Source: Candidatus Gastranaerophilales bacterium
GTDB taxonomy: Bacteria; Cyanobacteriota; Vampirovibrionia; Gastranaerophilales; Gastranaerophilaceae
Assembly: GCA_947594025.1 (NCBI GenBank)
Contig: CANQDZ010000013.1
Coordinates: forward strand, 1 to 38,036
Length of the DNA: 38,036 nucleotides
Reading direction: 5' to 3'
Shown here: one piece after another, positions 24,175-32,641 of the stretch
Layout: each line of letters opens with the position of its first letter
How positions within the stretch are numbered: the first letter of the stretch is position 1
Notes under the pieces: generated by a model
Told to the model about the DNA's origin: nothing
Seen by the model: the letters and a program-made list of their open reading frames with translations, nothing else
Databases searched by the model: none
Program-made: the position numbers and the translations under genes

Positions 24175-27100
24175 TAATCTACCGAGAATATATCCTTAAT
24201 ATCTTCGTAAGTCAACGTTTTTGCAATATTTCTGTCGACTGAAATTACGGAGTCTACCAAAGAGCGTTTTTTAGATTTAAGTTTTTGAATTTTTTCTTCG
24301 ACGGTATTTTTTGTAATCAATCTGTACACGCAAACTTTCTTGGTTTGTCCTATACGATATGCTCTGTCTGTTGCCTGATCTTCAACTGCGGGGTTCCACC
24401 ATGGGTCATAGTGGATAACATAATCCGCACCTGTTAAGTTTAGACCCGTACCGCCCGCCTTTAACGAAATCAAGAACACAGGTATTGTAGGGTCACTGTT
24501 GAAGTTTTCAACAACTTCTTGTCTGTTCTTGGTTTTACCTGACAGATATTCATGCTTAATGCCTTTTGATTGCAGCCAATCACTTATAATATCGAGCATT
24601 GAAACAAACTGGCTGAATAATAGAATTCTATGTCCTTCCGAAATAATTTCTTCAAGCATATTTTGAAGATGTTCAAACTTACCGCTTTCATTAATTCCAA
24701 GTCGGTTTTCCTTATCGTACAATCTCGGGTGGCAGCAGATTTGACGCAGGCGAAGAAGGGCAGAGAAGATGGACATTCTTGATTTTTCAAGCCCAACGGT
24801 TTCAATTGATTTAAACAATTCTTCTTTAGTTGAATCAAATACCTGCATGTATAAATCTTTTTGGTCCGGAGTAAGTTCACAGTATGCAACTGATTCAATT
24901 TTATCAGGCAAGTCTTTTGCAACGTCTCTTTTCATACGGCGCAATATGAACGGGAAAATTTGAGATTTAAGCCTTTTTTCAACGACGCTGTCTTGCCTTT
25001 CAACAATCGGATTAACATATCTTGAATTAAATTCCTTTGCATCAAACAAAAATCCCGGCATAAGAAAATCAAATATACTCCAAAGTTCTTCAAGTCTGTT
25101 TTCAATAGGTGTACCTGAAAGCGCAAGTTTGTGATTTCCGGATAATTCCTTAACTGCTTTGCTTGTTAAACTTGTTGAATTTTTAATGTTTTGAGATTCA
25201 TCCAATATAATATATCTGAATTCAAATTTTTTGAGTTCTTCAATATCACGTCTTATAAGTGCATAGCTTGTAATTACGATGTCGTATTTGTCGATTTTTT
25301 TGAAGTTTTGTTTTCTCTCGGAGCCTTCTAAAACCATAATGCTCAAGTTAGGCGCAAATTTTTCAATTTCTTTTTCCCAGTTAAACACAACGCTTGTAGG
25401 ACAAACTACAATAGATGTCTTTTTGCCGTCTTTTTCTTTTGCCTTTTGAAGAAGGGTTAAAGCTTGAAGTGTTTTACCTAAACCCATATCATCGGCTAAT
25501 ATTCCGTTTAGGCCGTATTTGTATAAGAACCAAAGCCAGCTGTAACCTTTCAATTGATATTCACGCAGAGTTGCAATGGTATTTTTTGGAAGGGGAGTAC
25601 TTTCCATATTTGAGAAAGTCGAAATTTCTTTCCAGAATTTTGAAAATTTTCCGGACATATTGAGCTTGACCTTCATGTTTTCCATTTCGCTTATAACGCC
25701 TGCCCTGTATGTTTTTACGATAAATTTGTTTTCATCATTTTTATAAACGTCATAAGTGTTAAATGATTTCATCAATGTATAAATGTTATCAGAAGGAATG
25801 AGGGCCTGCCCTTTTTCTCTTGAATTATAGTATTTTGTTCCCTCGTAAACCAAATCCTGAATTTTATCAAACTCTATTTTTTCTCCGCCGACCTCGCCGT
25901 AAAGCTCAATTTCAAACTTATCCGTCGTGTTTTCCGCAAAGTCAATATCCGCTGAAATTTGAAGTTCCGTTTGGGCAATTTTATAGAAGCTTAAATCGTC
26001 TTTTTCTATAAATTCCCAGCCGTCTCCGGCATGGGACATGTAATAGTTATAAAAATCAATTGCGTTTTCTTTTTCAAGAGCTAAATTGTTTGTTTGAGTC
26101 GGGGCAAATCTGCAAGCTAAAAGCATTGCATAAGCTTTTTGTTCGAATTCCAAATCTCTTTTCACCCAGTATAATAAATCTTTTGCAGGGTCCTTAACGG
26201 TTACATAAGGGTTCTTTGGATTTTTTGAGTATTGAACCCGTACTCCGTCATATTCAAAATCAAGAGAAGCCTTTAAAGATTGGTCATAGTCAATACTTAA
26301 CTCTACAATACATTTTGGCGGTCTTTTTTCAAAGCTCAATTTTTCCATTTGCTCAGACATATTAACTTCCATCATTTTTCTGAGTTTTGGAAGTTCTTCA
26401 TATACAAACTTTCCGCCTTCCGCATCTTTAATATCGGTGAAAGATGATTTAATTAAATATTGAGGCAGGATTGAAACTTGTACATCGGTTGGAAAAATTA
26501 TGTCTTTATATCTTCCCCATTTTAATTGTCTTGAAAAATATCTTATTTCTTCAAACGGATAAATTTCTTCGTAATCGCCCCTTTTCCAATATAAAGAAAG
26601 GAGAACGTTTCCTATGTAAGAAACATTAACGGAAAGGCACAAATTCCATATTTTATCCGTAAACTTTATTTTCTTATGAGTTTTTGCGTCAACCACATCT
26701 TCCATTTTAGAAAGCATTACAAAAAATTCATCAAATTTGTTAATGTGAACATCATACCAGCCTGATTTTTTATCCAGCCTCGACTGTTTTAAAAGAAGGT
26801 GAAACATCTTTGCTTCAAGCTTTTCTGCATTATTCAGCTCAAATCCCTCTTCTGTTTTTTGTTTCTCCAAAAATTTTTTAAAGATACCCTCTAAGTCTCT
26901 TATAATTCTTTTTGTTTCTCTATCTTGAACAAGAATTGAAAAAAAGTTTTGTCTTCTTTTTGGGTTAAAGTGAAAAATATAATGCCCTTGCGGATTTTCA
27001 TACATCGGGATGTCTTCATCATAAAAAACGGGCTCTATATTTTCTTTTTCATATAAATATTCATCGTAATAATGATTTTTTAGAGCAGTTAAACCGAGGG

Positions 27101-27344
27101 CAACAGCGTGTTTGCACCATTTTTCTTCCAAAGGGCAGGTACAGGTTGGTTCTACTCCTTTTTTTGTAAATTTGATAGTCGTTTCATAAAAAGATTTATA
27201 ATTACCCTTGATTTTTCCCGTTACGATATCATCATTAAAGGTTATTTCTTCAACCTGACTCTGTTGAAAATATTCATAACCGCGTCTCCAACTGCCTGCA
27301 GTTGCATGGTCTTTTATGTACTTGTTGTTAAAATTGTATTTCAC
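24174..27344 (-). CDS. SNF2/RapA-family ATPase with N-terminal SWIM zinc finger
   Basis: 1056 residues. The SWIM zinc finger ligands are C68, C70, C77 and H79 (CTCPLEEKWCKH). Residues 90-580 are a long beta-rich region typical of bacterial SNF2 proteins. The ATPase core follows: Walker A DDMGLGKT (618-625), DESQ (715-718) as the DEAH-box equivalent, and SGTPIENRLEELWSIFDF. The helicase C half has LLFSQFVSMLDII, SLKAGGTGLNLTGADYVIHYDPWWNP and DRAYRIGQ. Such enzymes translocate on double-stranded DNA and remodel protein-DNA complexes; the bacterial targets are mostly unknown. The start is GTG at 27344 with AAAGG upstream. It is first in an operon with mrnC. Confidence 0.93.
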   Translation of the reverse strand: MKYNFNNKYIKDHATAGSWRRGYEYFQQSQVEEITFNDDIVTGKIKGNYKSFYETTIKFTKKGVEPTCTCPLEEKWCKHAVALGLTALKNHYYDEYLYEKENIEPVFYDEDIPMYENPQGHYIFHFNPKRRQNFFSILVQDRETKRIIRDLEGIFKKFLEKQKTEEGFELNNAEKLEAKMFHLLLKQSRLDKKSGWYDVHINKFDEFFVMLSKMEDVVDAKTHKKIKFTDKIWNLCLSVNVSYIGNVLLSLYWKRGDYEEIYPFEEIRYFSRQLKWGRYKDIIFPTDVQVSILPQYLIKSSFTDIKDAEGGKFVYEELPKLRKMMEVNMSEQMEKLSFEKRPPKCIVELSIDYDQSLKASLDFEYDGVRVQYSKNPKNPYVTVKDPAKDLLYWVKRDLEFEQKAYAMLLACRFAPTQTNNLALEKENAIDFYNYYMSHAGDGWEFIEKDDLSFYKIAQTELQISADIDFAENTTDKFEIELYGEVGGEKIEFDKIQDLVYEGTKYYNSREKGQALIPSDNIYTLMKSFNTYDVYKNDENKFIVKTYRAGVISEMENMKVKLNMSGKFSKFWKEISTFSNMESTPLPKNTIATLREYQLKGYSWLWFLYKYGLNGILADDMGLGKTLQALTLLQKAKEKDGKKTSIVVCPTSVVFNWEKEIEKFAPNLSIMVLEGSERKQNFKKIDKYDIVITSYALIRRDIEELKKFEFRYIILDESQNIKNSTSLTSKAVKELSGNHKLALSGTPIENRLEELWSIFDFLMPGFLFDAKEFNSRYVNPIVERQDSVVEKRLKSQIFPFILRRMKRDVAKDLPDKIESVAYCELTPDQKDLYMQVFDSTKEELFKSIETVGLEKSRMSIFSALLRLRQICCHPRLYDKENRLGINESGKFEHLQNMLEEIISEGHRILLFSQFVSMLDIISDWLQSKGIKHEYLSGKTKNRQEVVENFNSDPTIPVFLISLKAGGTGLNLTGADYVIHYDPWWNPAVEDQATDRAYRIGQTKKVCVYRLITKNTVEEKIQKLKSKKRSLVDSVISVDRNIAKTLTYEDIKDIFSVD

Positions 27345-27407
27345 AAAAACCTTTAAGCTCTAAGAGCAACTTATCTAAAATATAATTAACTGCCATCTAC
27401 TAGAGAT

Positions 27408-27436
27408 AATATATCATCTTATAATTTAAAAAGCAA
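27408..27436 (-). promoter_or_regulatory. probable promoter of the SNF2-mrnC operon
   Basis: On the minus strand TTGCTT (27436-27431), 17-bp spacer, TATATT (27413-27408), about 63 bp before the GTG start at 27344. Confidence 0.5.
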
Positions 27437-27509
27437 GATATTTTTAAAGACGGTCCGGAGAGAAATCTTTCTACACCGTTTATTTGATTAAGTTTGCATT
27501 AAAGATGAT

Positions 27510-27538
27510 TTGATAGTACAATTAAAGTGACTTATAAG
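27510..27538 (+). promoter_or_regulatory. promoter of the sigma factor operon
   Basis: TTGATA (27510-27515), 17-bp spacer, TATAAG (27533-27538). The GTG start at 27547 comes 8 bp later without a Shine-Dalgarno, so the mRNA would be leaderless or nearly so. A TAAAGTGAC direct repeat at 27523 and 27543 flanks the -10 box. Confidence 0.6.
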
Positions 27539-27546
27539 ATACTAAA

Positions 27547-28224
27547 GTGACACCAAAATTGCAATCAAAAATACAAGATTACTTAGATATAATTCAAAAA
27601 GTTGCGCGTGTTGAATACAGGCGTATCCCTTCTCACATGATTGATTGTGAGGAGTTAGTTTCAATCGGTATTATTGCAATTCAAACATTAATTAAAGATA
27701 AAACCCCCGAACAGCTTGAAAAATATAATTCCTCATACATTGCAACCGCCGTCAGATGGGCAATAAGAAATGAACTCAGAAACCGTTATAAATGGTATAC
27801 ATTGAAGCATAAGGCGGAAGATAGCGACGAGGCGGAAAGTGCTAATAGCTCAGGCGAAATGTATGCCTTAGATATTACGCCCACAAAAGTCAGAGAAGCT
27901 GTTTATGAAACAATCTTATCTATTGATTCCATAGCTTCTGCCTCATCCGATAATGATTCTCCGTTTGATTTTATCAAAGACCCCTCAGCTTTGCCCGATG
28001 AAAAAGCTGAAATTTCCGAGCTTGGAAAAATTATCAGAGAGGCAATCGCAAAGCTTCCTCAAAAAGACAGAACAATTGTTGAATACAGATTTTACAGAAA
28101 TATGCAAGTTAAGCAAATCGCCGCTCAAGTCGGGCTTTCATCATCCCGTATTACAAGAATTGTTCAAAGCTCTCTGAACACCGTAAAAGAATATTTACAC
28201 AAAAGAGGAATAAAAGAATATTAG
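27547..28224 (+). CDS. sigma-70 family alternative (group 3-like) sigma factor
   Basis: 225 residues. Region 2 spans about 25-90 (MIDCEELVSIGIIAIQ, then a SSYIATAVRWAIRNELR stretch). A variable acidic linker follows, then region 4 at about 165-222 with LPQKDRTIVEYRF and the helix-turn-helix VKQIAAQVGLSSSRITRIVQ. Region 1.1 is absent, as in group 3 factors such as FliA or SigB/F. Which genes it controls is unknown; the export-gate operon 22 kb away is a candidate, but its promoter reads as ordinary sigma-70. It heads a probable operon with malQ and four further genes. The start is GTG. Confidence 0.85.
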   Translation: MTPKLQSKIQDYLDIIQKVARVEYRRIPSHMIDCEELVSIGIIAIQTLIKDKTPEQLEKYNSSYIATAVRWAIRNELRNRYKWYTLKHKAEDSDEAESANSSGEMYALDITPTKVREAVYETILSIDSIASASSDNDSPFDFIKDPSALPDEKAEISELGKIIREAIAKLPQKDRTIVEYRFYRNMQVKQIAAQVGLSSSRITRIVQSSLNTVKEYLHKRGIKEY

Positions 28225-28254
28225 TGTTGTAGTTTGTCAGGAAAGGTTATTTAG

Positions 28255-30144
28255 ATGCTGTTAGAAAAAGATAAAGAAAAGACAACCGAGTATGAATTGG
28301 CTGTTCAAGAAGCCTTAAAAGTTTTGGGAAAGAAAAATTTAGCACTTATTTTGCACGGGGTCAGCTTCCCGTCACCTAAAGGACAAAATACAGGCTTTGG
28401 CACATATAACGGTGAAGGGGGAAAGCAAATTATTGACTTTGCATCAGGCATTTTTAATGCAATTCAATTGGGTCCTAACGGAAAAACAAAAACAAGCGAT
28501 GCAAGTCCGTATACAGGCACAATTTTTTCACAAAATCCGTTGTTTATTGACTTAAAGGAGTTAACGACAGATAAATGGAAAAATATTTTAAGCGAAGCAA
28601 CATATAAAAAAATAGTTGACTCCAATCCTCAAAAAGACGAATCAAGAGCGGCTTATCAATACGCTTGTTACGCGTACGAAACAGCACTTAGCGAAGCTTA
28701 TAAAAATTTTGAAAAAAATGCTTCATGGAGTATGAAACATAAATTTTCAAAATTTAAAAAAGAAAATAGTTTCTGGCTGGATAATGATGCATTATATGAG
28801 GCACTTTCAATTGAAAATAAATCGGATTTTTGGCCTCAATGGGAATATGAGCTCGACAGAAATTTATTTAAAAATGCGGACAAAAAAGCAAGAGATAAAA
28901 GAATAAAAGAAATTACAAAAAAATACACCGACGTTATTGAAAAATATAAATTAGAGCAGTTTATTGCTTCATCTCAATCCGATGAAACAAGAAAATATGC
29001 AAAAGAGCATAATATAAAAATGATTGCAGACAGACAAGTGGCATTTTCCGACAGAGATTGTTGGGCATATCAATCATTATTTTTAGAAGGCTGGGCGCTT
29101 GGCTGTCCCCCTGATTATTTTTCACAAGACGGTCAGGCATGGGGTTTCCCCGTTGTTGACCCTGAAAAGTTATTTAATAAAGACGGCTCTTTAGGTCCTG
29201 CGGGTATTCTTCTTAAGAAATTGTATCTGAAAATGTTTAAAGAAAACCCCGGCGGTGTCAGAATTGACCACACGGTAGGTCTTATCGACCCTTGGGTATA
29301 CAAAAAAGACGCCCTTCCAAAGGTTGAAGAAGGAGCAGGAAGGCTTTATTCTTCTCCAAACCATATTTTCTTGAGCAAATTTTCAATTGCAACAATGGAC
29401 GATGTAAATCTGGAAGTTAAGCCCGATAAAGAAAAATGGGTTAAAAAATTAAACGATGCCCAGATTGAAAAATACGGTCTAATGCTTGAAAAAATCGTTA
29501 TTGCAGCCGCAAATGAAAGCGGTCTTGATAAAAACGCAATTGTTGCGGAAGACCTTGGAACTTTAACATATCCCGTAGTAAAGGTCATGGAAAAATATGA
29601 ACTTCAAGGTATGAAGCTTGTTCAATTTGTTGTTGCGGAAGAAGAAGACCATCCTTACAGATGCAAAAATATTACTCCGCACAGCTGGGCAATGGTTGGC
29701 ACACATGATAATGAACCAATCAGAAAATGGGCTGATAGCGTTGTAAACACTAAAGAAGTTGACCCCCATGTTAAAAATTTAATGGAAGATATGTTTAATC
29801 ATTTTGAAAACAGCGAAGAAATTAAACATAAGCTATATACGGACGGTCAGGCTCTTGCGTTTGCAAAACTTGTTGAAATTTTTGCTTCAACGGCTGAAAA
29901 TATCCAAATTTTCTTCACTGATTTCTTCGGAATTAATGAGGTTTACAATAAACCGGGTACATCAGGTGATGAAAACTGGTCATTAAGACTTCCATCCGAT
30001 TTTAAAGAAATATATGCGGAAAATTTAAAAAACGGCAATGCTCTAAATCTTCCAAAGGCTCTTATTTGTGCAATTCAAGCCAGAGGACCTGAATTTGCGG
30101 AAGCCCATAAAGACTCAATAGAAAGGTTAAGCAAACTTATATAA
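28255..30144 (+). CDS. malQ: 4-alpha-glucanotransferase (GH77, amylomaltase)
   Basis: 629 residues, longer than the usual ~500. The N terminus (LALILHGVSFPSPKG, AIQLGPNGKT, SPYTG...NPLFIDL) and core (CPPDYFSQDGQAWGFPVVDP at 284-303) are GH77. The catalytic residues are in place: nucleophile Asp338 in RIDHTVG, acid/base Glu432 in VAEDLGTLTYP, and Asp485 in GTHDNEP. It transfers glucan chains between maltodextrins during glycogen turnover, which fits the glycogen synthase gene at the right end of the window. The extra length lies mostly in a charged helical insert at about 105-250. An AGGAAAGG Shine-Dalgarno supports the start, 30 bp after the sigma factor gene. Confidence 0.92.
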   Translation: MLLEKDKEKTTEYELAVQEALKVLGKKNLALILHGVSFPSPKGQNTGFGTYNGEGGKQIIDFASGIFNAIQLGPNGKTKTSDASPYTGTIFSQNPLFIDLKELTTDKWKNILSEATYKKIVDSNPQKDESRAAYQYACYAYETALSEAYKNFEKNASWSMKHKFSKFKKENSFWLDNDALYEALSIENKSDFWPQWEYELDRNLFKNADKKARDKRIKEITKKYTDVIEKYKLEQFIASSQSDETRKYAKEHNIKMIADRQVAFSDRDCWAYQSLFLEGWALGCPPDYFSQDGQAWGFPVVDPEKLFNKDGSLGPAGILLKKLYLKMFKENPGGVRIDHTVGLIDPWVYKKDALPKVEEGAGRLYSSPNHIFLSKFSIATMDDVNLEVKPDKEKWVKKLNDAQIEKYGLMLEKIVIAAANESGLDKNAIVAEDLGTLTYPVVKVMEKYELQGMKLVQFVVAEEEDHPYRCKNITPHSWAMVGTHDNEPIRKWADSVVNTKEVDPHVKNLMEDMFNHFENSEEIKHKLYTDGQALAFAKLVEIFASTAENIQIFFTDFFGINEVYNKPGTSGDENWSLRLPSDFKEIYAENLKNGNALNLPKALICAIQARGPEFAEAHKDSIERLSKLI

Positions 30145-30145
30145 G

Positions 30146-31132
30146 ATGAAAAAAAACAATATAAAATACTTATTAATTGCATTTCTGGCGTTTTTGACGG
30201 TTACATCAAGCGCAATTGCGTTTTCTTTCAGAGATATTACTCTAAAGTTTGTACAAATATCCGACAGCCATATTTCGGAAAGACAAAACACAAGTTATAA
30301 AATGCTTGCAAGTTCTAAATTGCTGCTGACCGACGCAATTAAACAGATAAACACAATGCATGATATTGATTTTATTGTTTTTACCGGTGATATGGTTGAT
30401 GAACCCATTGCTCAATATTGGCAGGATTATTTTGAAATCTTGGCAAAATCTCATTATCCGATTTTAATGGCTTTCGGTAACCACGACATGGCAAAAGGAA
30501 AAACCGAATATTTAAACGGGGATGAAGTCTTAGACCTTATTAAAAAATACAACAAAAACTACCCCTTTGATAAAACATATTATGCAATAACTCCAAAACC
30601 TGATTACAGAATGATTGTGCTTGACTTAACGCAATCAGAAACAGGAACTTCAAACGGAAAAATTTCTCAGGAACAGCTTCAATTTTTAGATGAAGAACTT
30701 GAGAGTAATCAAGATAAAATTATTTTGATTTTCCAGCATTTTCCCGTTGTTGAACCATTTGAATCTCAAAACCATAAGATTTTAAACGCAGATGAGTATA
30801 TGGAAATTTTGAAAAAATATAATATGCCAATTGCAATATTTTCCGGTCACTATCACACAACAAAAATTATTCAGGAAGATAATATAATTCATGTTTCAAC
30901 CCCCTCTCTTGTTACCTATCCTAACGCATTTAGGACGGTTAATATTACAAACTATAAAGACAGAGTTATATTCGATTTTTATTTCTATCAAACAACGCTT
31001 GAAAATGTTAAAAATGAAAGTAAAGCAACCACGATTGCGTACTCAACATTTTTAGGAACCCCAAAAGACCAATCACGAACTATAACCATAATGAAAAAGA
31101 AACTCAAAAGGAAAAGTAAAAATGGAGAATAG
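30146..31132 (+). CDS. secreted calcineurin-like metallophosphoesterase (paralogue 2)
   Basis: 328 residues. A signal peptide (about 1-25, ending AIA) is followed by the phosphoesterase fold with ligands DSH (40-42), GDMVDE with Asp82, GNHD (111-114), QHFP with His198 and GHYH (234-237). A C-terminal extension of about 60 residues ends in a Lys/Arg-rich stretch. It is a clear paralogue of the gene at 9419-10246. The substrate is unknown; by fold it removes phosphate from a nucleotide, sugar or lipid outside the cytoplasm. It starts 1 bp after the malQ stop and overlaps the following gene by 11 bp. Confidence 0.88.
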   Translation: MKKNNIKYLLIAFLAFLTVTSSAIAFSFRDITLKFVQISDSHISERQNTSYKMLASSKLLLTDAIKQINTMHDIDFIVFTGDMVDEPIAQYWQDYFEILAKSHYPILMAFGNHDMAKGKTEYLNGDEVLDLIKKYNKNYPFDKTYYAITPKPDYRMIVLDLTQSETGTSNGKISQEQLQFLDEELESNQDKIILIFQHFPVVEPFESQNHKILNADEYMEILKKYNMPIAIFSGHYHTTKIIQEDNIIHVSTPSLVTYPNAFRTVNITNYKDRVIFDFYFYQTTLENVKNESKATTIAYSTFLGTPKDQSRTITIMKKKLKRKSKNGE

Positions 31133-32054
31133 TTTTAAGGTTAAATTTAGAGGAACAAGAGGCTCTTATCCTACACCATACGGTGATTTTCTGCACTACG
31201 GAGGCAACACCTCCTGCGTTGAGGTGAATGTTGGCGGAAATTTAATCATTTTAGATGCGGGAGGCGGAATTATAAGCCTCGGGGAAGAACTTGCAAGAGA
31301 ACATATTTTAAGCAGCAATAATCCTGAAGAAAGAACGCCCGTCAAAGCGTATATCTTCTTGACTCATCTTCATCAGGACCACATTCAGGGGCTTCCTTTC
31401 TTCAAGCCTCTTTACAACAAATATACCGATATTGAAATATTTGGTCTCCCTTTAAATAAAGAAGATTTAAAGACAACTTTATCGCAGGTATTGTTTGATA
31501 AAGTTTTCCCTCTCGGACTTGAAGATGTAAGCTGTCAGATGAGTGTGAATAATTTGACGGAAAGAGAAGCCGTCATTATAAATAAAAATAAGAAAACGGT
31601 TATTGAAAACATAAAAAATCTGTCCAAGATTAAACTTGACAAAGATGACGTTTTAATCACCGTTGATAAGACTTTTGCGCACCCAAAAAACGGATGTCTG
31701 TCAGTAAAAATACAATACGGGGGTAAAACTCTTGTTTATGCAACTGACAAAGAAAGCTACGAGGGCGGCGACAAAAAATTTATCGAATTTGCGTACAATG
31801 CTGACGTTTTAATCCATGATGCGCAATATACAACGGAAGAATACACATCCTTGATTGAATCAAAACAGGGTTTTGGTCATTCAACATACGAGATGGCGCT
31901 TGAAAATGCAAGGTTGTCACATGCAAAGAAACTTGTATTTTTCCACTATGATCCAAATTATAATGATTTATTTTTAAACAATTTAGAAAAAACATATGAA
32001 AAAACTTCTCCACAATGTATTTTTTCAAAGGAGAACATGGAAATTGTTATTTAA
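31122..32054 (+). CDS. metallo-beta-lactamase-fold hydrolase (phosphodiesterase-like)
   Basis: 310 residues. The metal motif is THLHQDHIQG (81-90) with H82, H84, D86 and H87. Further ligands are in TDKESYEGG and HDAQYTTEEY, and the C-terminal half has GFGHSTYEMALENAR with the last His. The N terminus FRGTRGSYPTP..YGGNTSCVEV is typical of a subgroup near RNase Z and cyclic-nucleotide phosphodiesterases, often next to signalling genes. No signal peptide is present, so it acts in the cytoplasm. It overlaps the previous gene by 11 bp and the next by about 11 bp. Confidence 0.85.
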   Translation: MENSFKVKFRGTRGSYPTPYGDFLHYGGNTSCVEVNVGGNLIILDAGGGIISLGEELAREHILSSNNPEERTPVKAYIFLTHLHQDHIQGLPFFKPLYNKYTDIEIFGLPLNKEDLKTTLSQVLFDKVFPLGLEDVSCQMSVNNLTEREAVIINKNKKTVIENIKNLSKIKLDKDDVLITVDKTFAHPKNGCLSVKIQYGGKTLVYATDKESYEGGDKKFIEFAYNADVLIHDAQYTTEEYTSLIESKQGFGHSTYEMALENARLSHAKKLVFFHYDPNYNDLFLNNLEKTYEKTSPQCIFSKENMEIVI

Positions 32055-32640
32055 AAGAATATTAATTGTATTTTTTATAGTGTTTTTAAATCTGTCTTAT
32101 CTGAGTGCAAAAACTTATCCTATTGACGCAGAGAAAAATGCTCAAAAAAGAAATAATTCAGGCATTTTATATTTGAAAGACAGAGATTATTTTGCTGCAA
32201 TTGCGGAATTTAAGATTGCAATCGCAATAAACCCAAATCACCAGACAAGCGCCATTTATTATAATAATTTGGGAACTGCGTATTTAGGGCTTGCAAAAAT
32301 ACAAAAGGAACACAATTTGCCTAAAGACGGCGCTGATTTTGCGCATTTTGCACAAATCTCTTTTGAAAGTGCAATAAAACAAGATTGTATGCAGTTATCT
32401 TTCTATAAAAATTTGGTTACAAGTTTTGAGCTTCAAAACATTTTAAAATCCAAAAGAAGCGAATATATTCAAAATAATGAAAATCCCTTAAATACAATTG
32501 TTGTAGCACTTATTGATGAAAGATTGGGTAATATTGAAAACATGAAAATTGCCCTTGATGATTTTATAGTTGCTCATCCCAACTTGATTATAGTAACATC
32601 TTTAAAAGATTATTTAAGAATGAAGGAAGAAAAAAAATAA
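32044..32640 (+). CDS. exported TPR-repeat protein
   Basis: 198 residues from a TTG start at 32044. It has a signal peptide or membrane anchor (FKRILIVFFIVFLNLSYLSA), then tetratricopeptide-type helices: YLKDRDYFAAIAEFKIAIAINP and YYNNLGTAYLGLAKI (each given in part). The rest is helical with no known domain. Start choice: AAAGGAG (32027-32033) lies 10 bp before the TTG, and this start gives a clean signal peptide. An ATG at 31996 would add 16 basic residues and overlap the upstream gene by 59 bp. TPR proteins act as protein-docking platforms, and here the prepilin gene follows after 1 bp. Confidence 0.7.
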   Translation: MLFKRILIVFFIVFLNLSYLSAKTYPIDAEKNAQKRNNSGILYLKDRDYFAAIAEFKIAIAINPNHQTSAIYYNNLGTAYLGLAKIQKEHNLPKDGADFAHFAQISFESAIKQDCMQLSFYKNLVTSFELQNILKSKRSEYIQNNENPLNTIVVALIDERLGNIENMKIALDDFIVAHPNLIIVTSLKDYLRMKEEKK

Positions 32641-32641
32641 A

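Noticed and set aside
27345-27546. riboswitch or RNA gene between the SNF2 and sigma factor genes
   Set aside because: Only promoter elements for both directions and one weak GAGAGAAA/TTTCT pairing are visible; no conserved aptamer core was recognised.
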